A model generated the notes under the pieces. The model was not told the origin of the DNA. It did not search any database and saw only the letters and a list, made by a program, of their open reading frames with translations. DNA of 64,000 nt. It comes from Nocardiopsis metallicus. Lineage in GTDB: Bacteria; Actinomycetota; Actinomycetes; Streptosporangiales; Streptosporangiaceae. Location: positions 5,022,001 to 5,086,000 of the forward strand of contig NZ_JACHDO010000001.1 of the NCBI RefSeq assembly GCF_014201115.1. The letters are read 5' to 3'. Position 1 is the stretch's first letter, and every line of letters begins with the position of its first letter. Positions 8,543-16,030 of this stretch are shown one piece after another. The position numbers were made by a program, and so were the translations under genes.

Positions 8543-9244
8543 ATGCCTCTGACACCGGCGGACATCCGCAACAAGAAGTTCCACACGGTGCGCCTGCGCC
8601 CGGGCTACAACGAGGAGGACGTCGACGCGCTCCTCGACCGCATCGAGGCGACCCTGGTGGCGCTGGAGGGCGGGCCGCGCAAGGGACCGCTGCTCACCGC
8701 GGACGAGGTCCGCAACTCCCGGTTCCGCACCACCCGGATGAGCCCCGGGTACCGCGAGGACGAAGTGGACGACTTCCTCGACCTCGTCGTCGCCGACCTC
8801 GCCGGACGCGGCCTGGGCCAGCCCGCGCCGCCGCCTCCCCTGCCTCCGCACCCTGGCCGGAGCGGCCCCCAGCAGGCCCACCCCGGCCAGGGTCCGGCCC
8901 GCCCAGGGCAGCGCGGACCGGACCTGCCGCCGAACGCGCCCTCCGCGCCGATGTCCTCGCCCGGGCCGCGGATGGCCCCGCAGGACATCAGGGATAAGCG
9001 CTTCGCCACCACCAGGCTGACCACCGGCTACAACGAGCAGGAGGTCGACGAGTTCCTGGACCGCGCCGAGCACACGCTGGAGGTGCTCCTCCAGGGCCGA
9101 CCGGACCGGGCCACCCTCTCCTCCGAGGACGTGGAGCGGGTCCAGTTCGCCACCACCCGGGCCCGCCCGGGGTACGACCCGGCCCAGGTCGACCAGTTCC
9201 TGGACGAGCTCGCCGAGGAGTTCCGCCACCACGAACGCCGGTGA
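8543..9244 (+). CDS. DivIVA-domain repeat protein
   Basis: 233 aa. Four copies of a short DivIVA-type motif are visible: LTPADIRNKKFHTVRLRPGY (start), LLTADEVRNSRFRTTRMSPGY (~48), MAPQDIRDKRFATTRLTTGY (~150) and LSSEDVERVQFATTRARPGY (~195), each followed by a VDxFLDxxxxxL helix. A Pro/Gly-rich linker separates pairs two and three. The motif matches the N-terminal membrane-targeting segment of DivIVA/Wag31, but the long coiled coil is absent, so it probably contacts membranes or polar-growth factors rather than forming the main scaffold. ATG at 8534 and an upstream GTG at 8522 are alternative starts in frame; none has a clear ribosome binding site. Confidence 0.85.
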   Translation: MPLTPADIRNKKFHTVRLRPGYNEEDVDALLDRIEATLVALEGGPRKGPLLTADEVRNSRFRTTRMSPGYREDEVDDFLDLVVADLAGRGLGQPAPPPPLPPHPGRSGPQQAHPGQGPARPGQRGPDLPPNAPSAPMSSPGPRMAPQDIRDKRFATTRLTTGYNEQEVDEFLDRAEHTLEVLLQGRPDRATLSSEDVERVQFATTRARPGYDPAQVDQFLDELAEEFRHHERR

Positions 9245-9350
9245 CCCCGAAACACGCCGCCTCCGCCGCCCCGCACCAAGGAAAGCGGAAAGTAATATTT
9301 GGGCACAGGGAGTAGTCATCCCGAGCCGCGGGCGGCCTGAGGGGAGCAGC

Positions 9351-10295
9351 ATGCCACACGTGACGCCGCAAGGAGAGCACTCTCCGGCCTGCGCGGTCTA
9401 CGGAGTTCCCGGCTGCGACTCGGCGCCCGAGCGGTGGTCCACCCCGCAGCCCTCACTACACGGACACGCGCGTGAACTGTGCTCGGTGGACACCGACGAG
9501 GAGGTCGTCCCGGCGGCCGCGCACCCCTGGGAGAAACCGCTGCTCGCGCTGTGCGTGGCGGTGTCAGTGGGGTTGCTCGCGATGGCGCTGAGGCTCGTGT
9601 GGTCGGTGTCGGGGTCGGTGTCGGGGTCGGTGCCGTGGACCGCGCTGGCACTGTTCACGGCGCCTCTGACCTGCTGGACGGTGCGCGGTCTGCGGTACGC
9701 CCGCGAGCGTGCGGAGTCGGTCCGGATCTCCCCCACCCAGTTCCCCGAGGCCTACCGGATGGTGGTGTCGCTCTCGGCGGAGATGGGCCTGGCCCGGGCC
9801 CCGGAGGCGTACGTGCGGCTGGGCCCGGTCTCGGCGCGCGCCGACGCGGCCGCGCACGGGTTGCGGCGCTACCTGGTGCTGCCCGACGCGCTGTTCGACG
9901 GCGGCGGCCGACTGCGCGACCCGAACGCCCTGGCCTTCCTCATCGCCCACCAGATCGGCCACGTCGCCGCCGGGCACACCGGCTACTGGCGCCGGGTGGC
10001 CACCATCGGCGCCGAACTGGTCCCGGGGCTGGGCGCGGCGCTCTCGCGCGCCGCCGAGTACACCGCCGACAACCACGCCCACGCCCACCTGCCCGAGGGA
10101 GCCCACGCGGTCCGGCTGTTCGCCGGGGGGCCGAACCTGTACACGCGGGTGAACATGGGCGAGATGGCCGCCCGGGCGCGTACCGACCGGGGGGGCTCCC
10201 TGCTCCTGTACCACCTGCTCTCGCGGCGTCCGAGCAGCACCCGGAGGATGGCCGCCCTGCGCGACCGCACCCGCCGGGGCCGGGTGTTCCTCTGA
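9351..10295 (+). CDS. M48-type membrane protein with altered HExxH (HQIGH)
   Basis: 314 aa, AGGGGAG before the ATG. Two membrane segments (residues ~63-86 and ~95-112) precede a HtpX/M48-like domain. The zinc-binding signature is present in outline: His200 and His204 in AHQIGHVAAGH and a distal ligand Glu236 in AAEYTADNHA. The catalytic Glu of HExxH is replaced by Gln201. In M48 peptidases this Glu activates water, so hydrolysis is expected to be lost or much reduced. A regulatory or binding role is possible. Stand-alone gene between the DivIVA-like gene and a deletion scar. Confidence 0.75.
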   Translation: MPHVTPQGEHSPACAVYGVPGCDSAPERWSTPQPSLHGHARELCSVDTDEEVVPAAAHPWEKPLLALCVAVSVGLLAMALRLVWSVSGSVSGSVPWTALALFTAPLTCWTVRGLRYARERAESVRISPTQFPEAYRMVVSLSAEMGLARAPEAYVRLGPVSARADAAAHGLRRYLVLPDALFDGGGRLRDPNALAFLIAHQIGHVAAGHTGYWRRVATIGAELVPGLGAALSRAAEYTADNHAHAHLPEGAHAVRLFAGGPNLYTRVNMGEMAARARTDRGGSLLLYHLLSRRPSSTRRMAALRDRTRRGRVFL

Positions 10296-10315
10296 TCACC
10301 CGGCCCCGGACCGGC

Positions 10316-10474
10316 TCATCCCCGCCCGATCTTCTCCAGTCCGTCGAGGTCCCCGCCGGGCAGTGGGAGTCCTGCGCCCACGGCGTTCTCGCGCAGGTGC
10401 GCGACCGATGAGGCCCCGGGGATCAGCAGGATGTTCGGGGACCGGCGCAGCAGCCACGCGAGGGCGACCGACAT
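10316..10474 (-). pseudogene. Aldo/keto reductase, C-terminal remnant
   Basis: The minus strand encodes MSVALAWLLRRSPNILLIPG and SSVAHLRENAVGA then a stop at 10316, the C-terminal end of aldo/keto reductases. Homology stops abruptly at 10474, where an HxlR remnant on the other strand begins. About 50 of ~300 residues remain, so it is dead. Confidence 0.8.
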
Positions 10475-10696
10475 CTGCGGTCCCTGGAGCGGGACGGTCT
10501 CCTCACCCGCACCGCGACCGCCACGGTCTCCCACGAACTCACCGATCTCGGCCTGTCGCTCCACCAGTTGATGGGCGGCCTGAAAGGCTGGGCCGAAGAG
10601 CACATGGACCAGGTCCTGGCCAACCGCTCGGCCCACGACGCCCGGACCGGCCAGGAGTTTGGGACCGCGACCCGCGCCACTCCCCGGAAGACTTGA
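10475..10696 (+). pseudogene. HxlR-family regulator, C-terminal remnant
   Basis: The plus strand reads LRSLERDGLLTRTATATVSH then ELTDLGLSLHQLMGGLKGWAEEH to a stop at 10694-10696, the second half of an HxlR winged-helix regulator. The DNA-binding N-terminus is missing. HxlR genes are often divergent from the reductase they control, so one deletion that removed both 5' ends explains the back-to-back remnants. Confidence 0.8.
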
Positions 10697-10701
10697 CTGA
10701 T

Positions 10702-10717
10702 TCGAACACGTGTTCGA
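10702..10717 (+). promoter_or_regulatory. LexA (SOS) box and promoter of the DUF6504 gene
   Basis: TCGAAC-ACGT-GTTCGA is a perfect match to the actinobacterial LexA box TCGAAC(N4)GTTCGA. It lies between TTGACT (10693-10698, -35-like) and GATAAA (10716-10721, -10-like) with 17-base spacing, the expected place for repression. The promoter places transcription start at or near the GTG at 10730. Confidence 0.85.
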
Positions 10718-10729
10718 TAAACTGTGGGA

Positions 10730-10990
10730 GTGAGTCTTCTGAACGAACAGATCGAGGTCCGTTCCACCGACCGTGGAAACCCCGCCCAGTTCACCTGGCG
10801 AGGCCATACCTTCCGGGTCCGCAGGATCATCGGTGACTGGCCCGCCCGCCCCGAGGCTCCGGGCGTCCCGGCCACGCAGATCCACCTGCTCCGCGTCTCG
10901 GCCGAGTCCGAGTCGGGTCAGCCCAGCATCATCGACATCTCGCGCGACACCGCCTCGGACCGCTGGACCATGCGGCGCCAGTGGAGCTGA
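10730..10990 (+). CDS. DUF6504 family protein, SOS-controlled
   Basis: 86 aa. NEQIEV near the start, then FTWRGHTFRVRRIIGDW and WTMRRQWS, the pattern I associate with DUF6504, small proteins often found next to imuB/dnaE2 translesion genes in actinomycetes. Here it stands alone directly behind a perfect SOS box. I chose the GTG at 10730 because the promoter spacing predicts a leaderless message; an in-frame GTG at 10724 is the alternative. Its biochemical role is unknown; a link to DNA damage is supported by the operator. Confidence 0.75.
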   Translation: MSLLNEQIEVRSTDRGNPAQFTWRGHTFRVRRIIGDWPARPEAPGVPATQIHLLRVSAESESGQPSIIDISRDTASDRWTMRRQWS

Positions 10991-11037
10991 CGCTGTGAAG
11001 TCGGCGCAGCGGGGCTGACCGAGCCGAACCACAGTGG

Positions 11038-11070
11038 GTGCCCGCCGGGCAGGACCCGGCGGGCACTCCT
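11038..11070. terminator. Terminator between DUF6504 and threonyl-tRNA synthetase genes
   Basis: GTGCCCGCCGGG (11038-11049) pairs perfectly with CCCGGCGGGCAC (11055-11066) around a five-base loop, followed by TCCTTT. It serves both convergent genes. Confidence 0.85.
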
Positions 11071-11074
11071 TTCG

Positions 11075-12319
11075 TCAGGCCCAGAGCTCGGTGGAGTGCG
11101 CGCGAACCAGACCCAGAACCCGCTCCGCGAAGGTGCGCGCGGGAATCGGGTCCAGGCGGCGGCCATCCCGCAGGCGCACGGCCGCCGCTTCCCCGACGGC
11201 CTCCTTCGCACCGATGACCGCCTGGTACGGCACCAGGCGCGCGGACCGGATCCGGGCGCCGAGACTGCCCCGGTCCGGATCGCTCAGTTCGGCGCGCAGC
11301 CCCAGTCCCTCGCACCGCTCCACCAGCGCAGCCGCGTCGGAGAACTGATCGGCGGAGACCGGGAGCACCGCGACCTGTACAGGTGCCAGCCAGGCGGGGA
11401 ACGCGCCGCCGTGCACCTCGATCAGGTGGGCCATCGCCCGTTCCACGCTGCCGATCACACTCCGGTGCACCATCACCGGCCGGTGTTTGGCGCTGTCGGC
11501 CCCCACGTAGGTGAGGTCGAACCGCTCGGGCTGGTGGAAGTCCACCTGGACGGTGGAAAGGGTGAACTCCCGTCCGCCAGCGTCGGTGAACTGCACGTCG
11601 ACCTTGGGCCCGTAGAAGGCCGCCTCGTCCTCGGCCCGCTCGTAGGGCAGCCCCGAGCGGTCCAGGGCCTCGGTGAGCAGTGCGGTGGCGCGCCGCCAGG
11701 CCTCCGGCGCGTCCACGTACTTGCCACCGGGGCCGGGCAGGGACAGCCGGTACCGGGTTGCGACGATGCCCATCGCGGCGTGCGCCCGCCGGATCAGGTC
11801 CAGGGCCGCACCCGCCTCGTCGGCGACCTGGTCGGGGGTGCAGAAGACGTGGGCGTCGTTGAGCTGGATCGCACGGACCCGGCCCAGCCCGCCCAGGGAG
11901 CCGGACCGCTCAGAGCGGTACATGCCACCCAGTTCGGCCATGCGCAGCGGGAGTTCGCGGTGACTGTGCGCGCGGGAGCGGAAGATCAACGCGTGGTGCG
12001 GGCACAAGCTCGGCCGCAGGACTAGCTCCTCACCCTCGTCCTCGCCGCCCGGGTCCATCGGCGGGTACATGTCGTCCCGGTAGTGGGACCAGTGCCCCGA
12101 GAGCTCGTACAGCTCCCGTTTGCCCAGCACCGGCGAGTACACGTGCCGGTACCCCGCACGGCGCTCGACGGTGCGAACGTACTCCTCCAGGGCGTGGCGT
12201 ACGGCGGCCCCAGCGGGAAGCCAGTAGGGCAGCCCGGAGCCGATCAGCGGGTCGGTGTCAAACAGCTCCAGCTCGCGGCCGAGCGCCCGGTGGTCGTGTC
12301 TGGCGGTCATCGCGGTCAT
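11075..12319 (-). CDS. Threonyl-tRNA synthetase, short form lacking TGS and editing domains
   Basis: 414 aa against ~640-660 for full ThrRS. It begins directly in the class II catalytic core: GSGLPYWLPAGAAVRHALEE (motif 1 region), ELPLRMAELGGMYRSERSGS (motif 2), HRSVIGSVERAMAHLIE (motif 3). The zinc-ligand positions are kept: Cys in RPSLCPHHA, His in LNDAHVF, His in VMVHRSVIG. The anticodon-binding domain follows (WLAPVQVAVLPVSAD to the end). The N-terminal TGS and N2 editing domains are absent, so misacylated Ser-tRNA could not be cleared in cis. Start: ATG 12319 with GGAGGA six bases upstream; an in-frame extension upstream would run through the terminator hairpin and is rejected. Such a second ThrRS can confer resistance to a ThrRS inhibitor or act under threonine stress; here the leader suggests the latter. 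Confidence 0.92.
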   Translation of the reverse strand: MTAMTARHDHRALGRELELFDTDPLIGSGLPYWLPAGAAVRHALEEYVRTVERRAGYRHVYSPVLGKRELYELSGHWSHYRDDMYPPMDPGGEDEGEELVLRPSLCPHHALIFRSRAHSHRELPLRMAELGGMYRSERSGSLGGLGRVRAIQLNDAHVFCTPDQVADEAGAALDLIRRAHAAMGIVATRYRLSLPGPGGKYVDAPEAWRRATALLTEALDRSGLPYERAEDEAAFYGPKVDVQFTDAGGREFTLSTVQVDFHQPERFDLTYVGADSAKHRPVMVHRSVIGSVERAMAHLIEVHGGAFPAWLAPVQVAVLPVSADQFSDAAALVERCEGLGLRAELSDPDRGSLGARIRSARLVPYQAVIGAKEAVGEAAAVRLRDGRRLDPIPARTFAERVLGLVRAHSTELWA

Positions 12320-12365
12320 CTCATTCCTCCACGGATGCGGCGAAGGGCGAGTGACCGCAAGACGA

Positions 12366-12393
12366 AGGCCCCGGGGCACTCGCCCCGGGGCCT
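12366..12393 (-). terminator. Attenuator terminator in the threonyl-tRNA synthetase leader
   Basis: AGGCCCCGGGGC / GCCCCGGGGCCT is a perfect 12-bp stem with loop GAGT (sense strand), followed by TCGTCTT. It sits between the leader peptide stop and the synthetase start, the arrangement expected for transcription attenuation. Confidence 0.85.
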
Positions 12394-12408
12394 GGTCGAA
12401 AACACGGT

Positions 12409-12465
12409 TCAGCGCGCCGGGGGGTTCTCCGGCGTCGTCGTGACTGCGACTGCGGCGCGCTGCAT
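12409..12465 (-). CDS. Threonine leader peptide (18 aa)
   Basis: Reads MQRAAVAVTTTPENPPAR with three consecutive ACG threonine codons at positions 9-11, then a stop 16 bases before the terminator hairpin. No ribosome binding site is present, but TACCGT (12478-12473 on the minus strand) is a fair -10 box that would start transcription at or next to the ATG, giving a leaderless message. By analogy with thr/trp leaders, ribosome stalling on ACG codons when Thr-tRNA is scarce would prevent the terminator and raise synthetase expression. This is an inference; the sequence shows the peptide, the Thr run and the hairpin. Confidence 0.7.
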   Translation of the reverse strand: MQRAAVAVTTTPENPPAR

Positions 12466-12522
12466 GGGGGCCACGGTAGCAGCGGTCGGGCCGCCGATCC
12501 AGGGTTTTGCGCCCCGGCGGGG

Positions 12523-12993
12523 TCAGCGCTCGAAGTAGGGCACGCCCCCGGGTTCGCGGGCCCAGCGGATGCGTTCGAGGATGCGCTCGGCCATCCGGGG
12601 CAGCTCGTCCGGGGCGAACCAGGCCACGTCCAGGCTCTCGTCTTCGTCGATCCGGATCCGGCCGCCGACCGGGCGGCAGCGGAAGGCCAGATCGAGGAAC
12701 TGCACCTGGTCGCCGTTGGGGTAGGTGTGCGGTTCCTGGCCGATGACGGTGGCCAGGCGCTCCACCTCGATCTCCACCCCGGTCTCCTCCCGCACCTCGC
12801 GGACCACCGCCTGGGCGGGCTGCTCCCCCGGTTCGAGGATGCCGCCGGGGGTGGCCCAGCGGCCGTCGTCGGAGCGCTGGTGCAGCAGCACCCGGCCTTC
12901 GTCGTCGAGCACCACGGCGGTCACCCCCACCAGGGGGAGGAGGTCGTGGCCGACGTGCTTGCGCAGCTTCGTGAGGAAGTCGGGAACGGGCAT
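12523..12993 (-). CDS. NUDIX hydrolase
   Basis: 156 aa. The Nudix box is complete: GGILEPGEQPAQAVVREVRE followed by ETG (Gx5Ex7REUxEExGU pattern). An upstream strand (LVGVTAVVLDDEGRVLLHQR) and a C-terminal FLDLAFRCRP segment complete the fold. These enzymes hydrolyse nucleoside diphosphates linked to another group, using Mg2+; the substrate cannot be told from sequence. It ends 58 bases upstream of the Thr leader peptide and reads in the same direction. Confidence 0.9.
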   Translation of the reverse strand: MPVPDFLTKLRKHVGHDLLPLVGVTAVVLDDEGRVLLHQRSDDGRWATPGGILEPGEQPAQAVVREVREETGVEIEVERLATVIGQEPHTYPNGDQVQFLDLAFRCRPVGGRIRIDEDESLDVAWFAPDELPRMAERILERIRWAREPGGVPYFER

Positions 12994-13032
12994 GGCACCG
13001 ACCCTAACGCCGGAGCGGGCGGGTACCGCTGG

Positions 13033-13611
13033 TCAGCCGCGCCGTGCGCGGAGTGCGGCGTACTCGTGGTCGAGGACGGACATCAGGACCGCGTCGTGCC
13101 ACTCACCGTCCCAGCGCAGGTGCTCGCGCCACACGCCCTCGCGGACGAAACCGGACTTGGCGTAGGACCGCTGGGCGCCGGTGTTGAAGTCGAAGACCTC
13201 CAGGGCCACCCGGTGCAGTCCGGCGGTCCCGAAGGCGTACTCCAGGACCAGGTCGGTGGCCTCGGTGCCGTAGCCCTTTCCGGCCTGCGCCATGGAGTTG
13301 AGCGCGATCCGGTAGTGCGCCTCGGCGTTGTCCGGGTCCAGGTCGATGAGCGCGCAGTCCCCGACGGCGGTGCCGTCCTCGGCGCGGATCAGCCAGTCGG
13401 CCCGGTCGTGCCGCTGCTCCCAGTCGGTGAACACCCGGAGCAGCTGCTCGGCGGTGAACTCCTGGTGGGTGCCGGTGAACCTGCGCACCTGCGGGTCCAT
13501 GTCCAGCAGCGCGGGGATGAGTTCCTTGCCGTTGGCGGGGCCGAGCGGTTCCAGGCGCACACGTTCCCCGACGAGGACGGGCTGGTCGCGGAAGACGTCT
13601 GCAGGCACCAT
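13033..13611 (-). CDS. GNAT-family N-acetyltransferase (RimJ/RimL-like)
   Basis: 192 aa from ATG 13611. RVRLEPLGPANGKELIPAL at the start, then YRIALNSMAQAGKGYGTEAT (the acetyl-CoA pyrophosphate loop), LVLEYAFGTAGLHRVALEVF and NTGAQRSYAKSGFVREGVWR, the pattern of RimJ/RimL-type acetyltransferases that modify protein N-termini or small amines. It is read away from the divergent ROK gene. The frame is open further upstream, but this start keeps the usual short lead-in. Confidence 0.88.
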   Translation of the reverse strand: MVPADVFRDQPVLVGERVRLEPLGPANGKELIPALLDMDPQVRRFTGTHQEFTAEQLLRVFTDWEQRHDRADWLIRAEDGTAVGDCALIDLDPDNAEAHYRIALNSMAQAGKGYGTEATDLVLEYAFGTAGLHRVALEVFDFNTGAQRSYAKSGFVREGVWREHLRWDGEWHDAVLMSVLDHEYAALRARRG

Positions 13612-13687
13612 GATGGGAATCCAACCAGCGCCCCCACACGCGGGCAACGGGTTTTCGTCGGCGGGCGGCGGGTGACAGGGGGCACGA

Positions 13688-14938
13688 GTGGCGACCGGTA
13701 CGGGCACGGTGAGTTTCCAGACCGTCCGGGAGACCAACCTGCGCACCGTCCTGCGCACCGTGCGCGAACTCGCCCCGTGCTCGCGCGCCGCCGTCGCCGT
13801 CGCCACCGGGTTGAACAAGACCACGGTATCCAGCCTGGTCACCGAGCTCATGGCGCGCGGTCTGGTCCGGGAGACCGGCGAGACCTCGCAGCGCCGGGTG
13901 GGCCGCCCGGGGGTCCTGCTGGCCCTGGACGACCGGTCGGTGGCCGCGATCGGCCTGGAGGTCAACGTCGACTACCTGTCGGTGGTGGCCGTGGACCTGC
14001 TGCACCGGGAACTGGTGCACCGGCACGTGCCTCTGGACGCCCGGTCGGCCGGGGCTCTGGACTGCGCGCACCGGATCGCGGACACCCTGCGGGAGGTCAC
14101 CGAGATGTCCGAGCTGCGGGGGCGCTCGGTGGTGGGGGTGAGCGTGGCGGTTCCCGGGCTGATCGACGCCCCCTCCGGCACGGTGACGCGCGCCCCCAAC
14201 CTGGGCTGGCGGGACGTCCCGCTCCGGGAGCTGCTGCGCGCCCGCCTGGCCGACTCGGTGCTGTCCGGGGCAACGGTGCTGGTGGACAACGACGCCAACC
14301 TCGGGGCCATGGCCGAGTACCGGTTCGGTCCCCTGGCCGGGCTGCCGGACCTGGTGTACGTGACCGGTGAGGTGGGCATCGGCGCGGGGGTGCTGACCAG
14401 CGGCGAACTGCTGCGCGGGGCGGGCGGTTTCGCCGGGGAGATCGGGCACTTGGAGCTGGACCCGAACGGCCCGGAGTGCTCCTGCGGGCGCCGGGGCTGC
14501 CTGGAGGCGCTGGCCGGGATCGGGGCGATCCTGCGCACGGCCCTGCCGGACCTGGTCGCGGACCGGCCGCTGTCCGGAAAGGACGTCGCCGACCTGGTGG
14601 AGGTCGCGGTGGAGCGCGCCTTGTCGGGTCAGAGCACAGCCGTGGCGGCACTGGAACGGGCCGGAACCTGGCTGGGTCGCGGGGTGGCGACCCTGGTCAA
14701 CGTAGTCAATCCGGGCGCCGTGGTGCTGGGCGGCTACTTCGTGCCGATGGCGCCGTGGCTGCTCCCCCGGTGCCGCGAGGCCGCCCGTGCCCACTCCTTC
14801 GCCGAGGAGGCGGGCGGCTGCCAGGTGGAGCCCTCGGACCTGGGGATGAGCGCGGCCTCCCGGGGCGGCGCCGCCGTGATGATCCACGGCTTGGACGCGG
14901 GAGACCTGCCGCTGCCCCCGCCGCTGCCGCTGCCGTAG
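13688..14938 (+). CDS. ROK-family transcriptional regulator (NagC/XylR type)
   Basis: 416 aa, GTG start. N-terminal winged helix: RAAVAVATGLNKTTVSSLVT with GRPGVLL after the wing. The ROK domain follows: LEVNVDYLSVVAVDL, VVGVSVAVPGLID, VDNDANLGAMAEYRFG, GEVGIGAGVLTSGELLRGAG, and the zinc-site motif CSCGRRGCLEAL. It would bind an operator and release on a sugar ligand. A xylose isomerase gene lies 2.2 kb downstream, so xylose control is possible but not shown. The C-terminus is a Pro/Leu tail. Confidence 0.92.
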   Translation: MATGTGTVSFQTVRETNLRTVLRTVRELAPCSRAAVAVATGLNKTTVSSLVTELMARGLVRETGETSQRRVGRPGVLLALDDRSVAAIGLEVNVDYLSVVAVDLLHRELVHRHVPLDARSAGALDCAHRIADTLREVTEMSELRGRSVVGVSVAVPGLIDAPSGTVTRAPNLGWRDVPLRELLRARLADSVLSGATVLVDNDANLGAMAEYRFGPLAGLPDLVYVTGEVGIGAGVLTSGELLRGAGGFAGEIGHLELDPNGPECSCGRRGCLEALAGIGAILRTALPDLVADRPLSGKDVADLVEVAVERALSGQSTAVAALERAGTWLGRGVATLVNVVNPGAVVLGGYFVPMAPWLLPRCREAARAHSFAEEAGGCQVEPSDLGMSAASRGGAAVMIHGLDAGDLPLPPPLPLP

Positions 14939-15288
14939 GAAGGCGAACGGGCCATCCGGAATCGTTCCTGCTCAGCCAGCACCAGCTGCCTGAGTTCGTC
15001 GCGTTCGTGCCGGACCGCGGCGATATCGCCCGCCGGGGTTTGAGGGTTTCGGGCCGCGATGCCCCTCTCCCCTCCAGCCCCGCAGGCCCGAGGCCGACAC
15101 CCGTGGAGTCCGCATCCGCTGCGACCCCGGAGCCGCGGGCTGGCCCGGCAACTCGCACGAGCTGGTCGCGGTGTTCCCGGCCCCGCCCGTGGACGTCAAG
15201 GAACTGACCCTGCGCGCGGGCCCCTTCGGCGAGTTCGAGGAGATCCCGGTCGACTGCTGACCGCCCCCGGTCCCCGTAGCTGACCCAG
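14939..15288 (+). other. Non-coding stretch with a coding remnant at its end
   Basis: From 15090 to the stop at 15258-15260 the plus strand reads EADTRGVRIRCDPGAAGWPG, then LVAVFPAPPVDVKELTLRAG and GPFGEFEEIPVDC. This looks like the C-terminal ~56 residues of a protein with no start or upstream domain, so it is probably a decayed gene. I do not recognise the family. Upstream of 15090 I see nothing convincing. Confidence 0.4.
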
Positions 15289-15322
15289 AGGCCGCCGACA
15301 GCGAGCACGGTCGGCGGCCTTT
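15289..15322 (+). terminator. Terminator upstream of the Uma2 gene
   Basis: AGGCCGCCGAC (15289-15299) pairs with GTCGGCGGCCT (15310-15320), then TTT. The same stem reappears after the Uma2 gene at 15999. Confidence 0.8.
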
Positions 15323-15387
15323 CCCGTTCCTCAAGGGGTCCCCCTTGTAGCCTGGGCGCAGGAGTCCGAACGAAAGGGCCGCACACC

Positions 15388-15984
15388 ATGACCGTGATCG
15401 AGCATGCCTCGCCCAGACCTCCCACAGAGAAGCTGAGTGTCGAACAGTTCGAGGTCATCGCCCGGGCTGCCGCCCGTGAGGACGTCACCCTCGAGTACCT
15501 CAACGGTCAGATGGAGACCCGACCCGTGCCCGACAGCGACCACAATGCGATTCTCATGTGGTTGATGCGCCAGTTCATGACCCAGCGGCCGGATCTGGAC
15601 CTGAACGTCACCGGCCAGGGCCTGAAGGTCGACTCCTACCGCAAGGGCCGGGCGCGCCCGGACGGCATCCTCGCACCGGTGGACCACTTCGCCGGGCAGG
15701 GGGAGTGGGCCGATCCCACCGGGGTTCTGGCAGTCGTCGAGGTCACCTCGTGGGACTCCGACACCAACGCCCGGGACCGGGTCGGCAAGGCCCGCGCCTA
15801 CGCCGCCTGTGACGTCGGTGTCTACCTGCTGGTGGACCGCGACGACGACAGCGTGACGGTCCACAGCGAGCCCGGGGGCGGCCGGTACCGCAACATCGCC
15901 AAGCTCGGCTACGGCCACACCGTAGAGATCCCCGGGGTCGGGGTCACCCTGAACACCGACGGGCTCAAGCGCTACGGGCGCTAG
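15388..15984 (+). CDS. Uma2-family (DUF820) putative endonuclease
   Basis: 198 aa. Begins LSVEQFEVIARAAAREDVTL and continues EYLNGQMETRPVPDSDHNAI, KVDSYRKGRARPDGILAPVD, LAVVEVTSWDSDTNARDRVG and KARAYAACDVGVYLLVD, the PD-(D/E)xK pattern of Uma2 proteins (Asp in RPDGIL, Glu-x-x in VVEVTS). Paralogues are numerous in actinomycetes and cyanobacteria; no cellular role is established. The gene is bracketed by two copies of the same terminator stem, so it is a self-contained unit. Confidence 0.88.
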   Translation: MTVIEHASPRPPTEKLSVEQFEVIARAAAREDVTLEYLNGQMETRPVPDSDHNAILMWLMRQFMTQRPDLDLNVTGQGLKVDSYRKGRARPDGILAPVDHFAGQGEWADPTGVLAVVEVTSWDSDTNARDRVGKARAYAACDVGVYLLVDRDDDSVTVHSEPGGGRYRNIAKLGYGHTVEIPGVGVTLNTDGLKRYGR

Positions 15985-15998
15985 AACACCAGAATGAG

Positions 15999-16030
15999 GG
16001 CCGCCGACAGCGAGCACTGTCGGCGGCCTT
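15999..16030 (+). terminator. Terminator after the Uma2 gene
   Basis: GGCCGCCGACAG (15999-16010) / CTGTCGGCGGCC (16017-16028) around a six-base loop, then TT. Stem and loop nearly repeat the terminator at 15289. Confidence 0.85.

Noticed and set aside
12320..12379. N-terminal extension of the ThrRS to 12379
   Set aside because: It would run through the terminator hairpin and has no ribosome site; ATG 12319 has GGAGGA at good distance.
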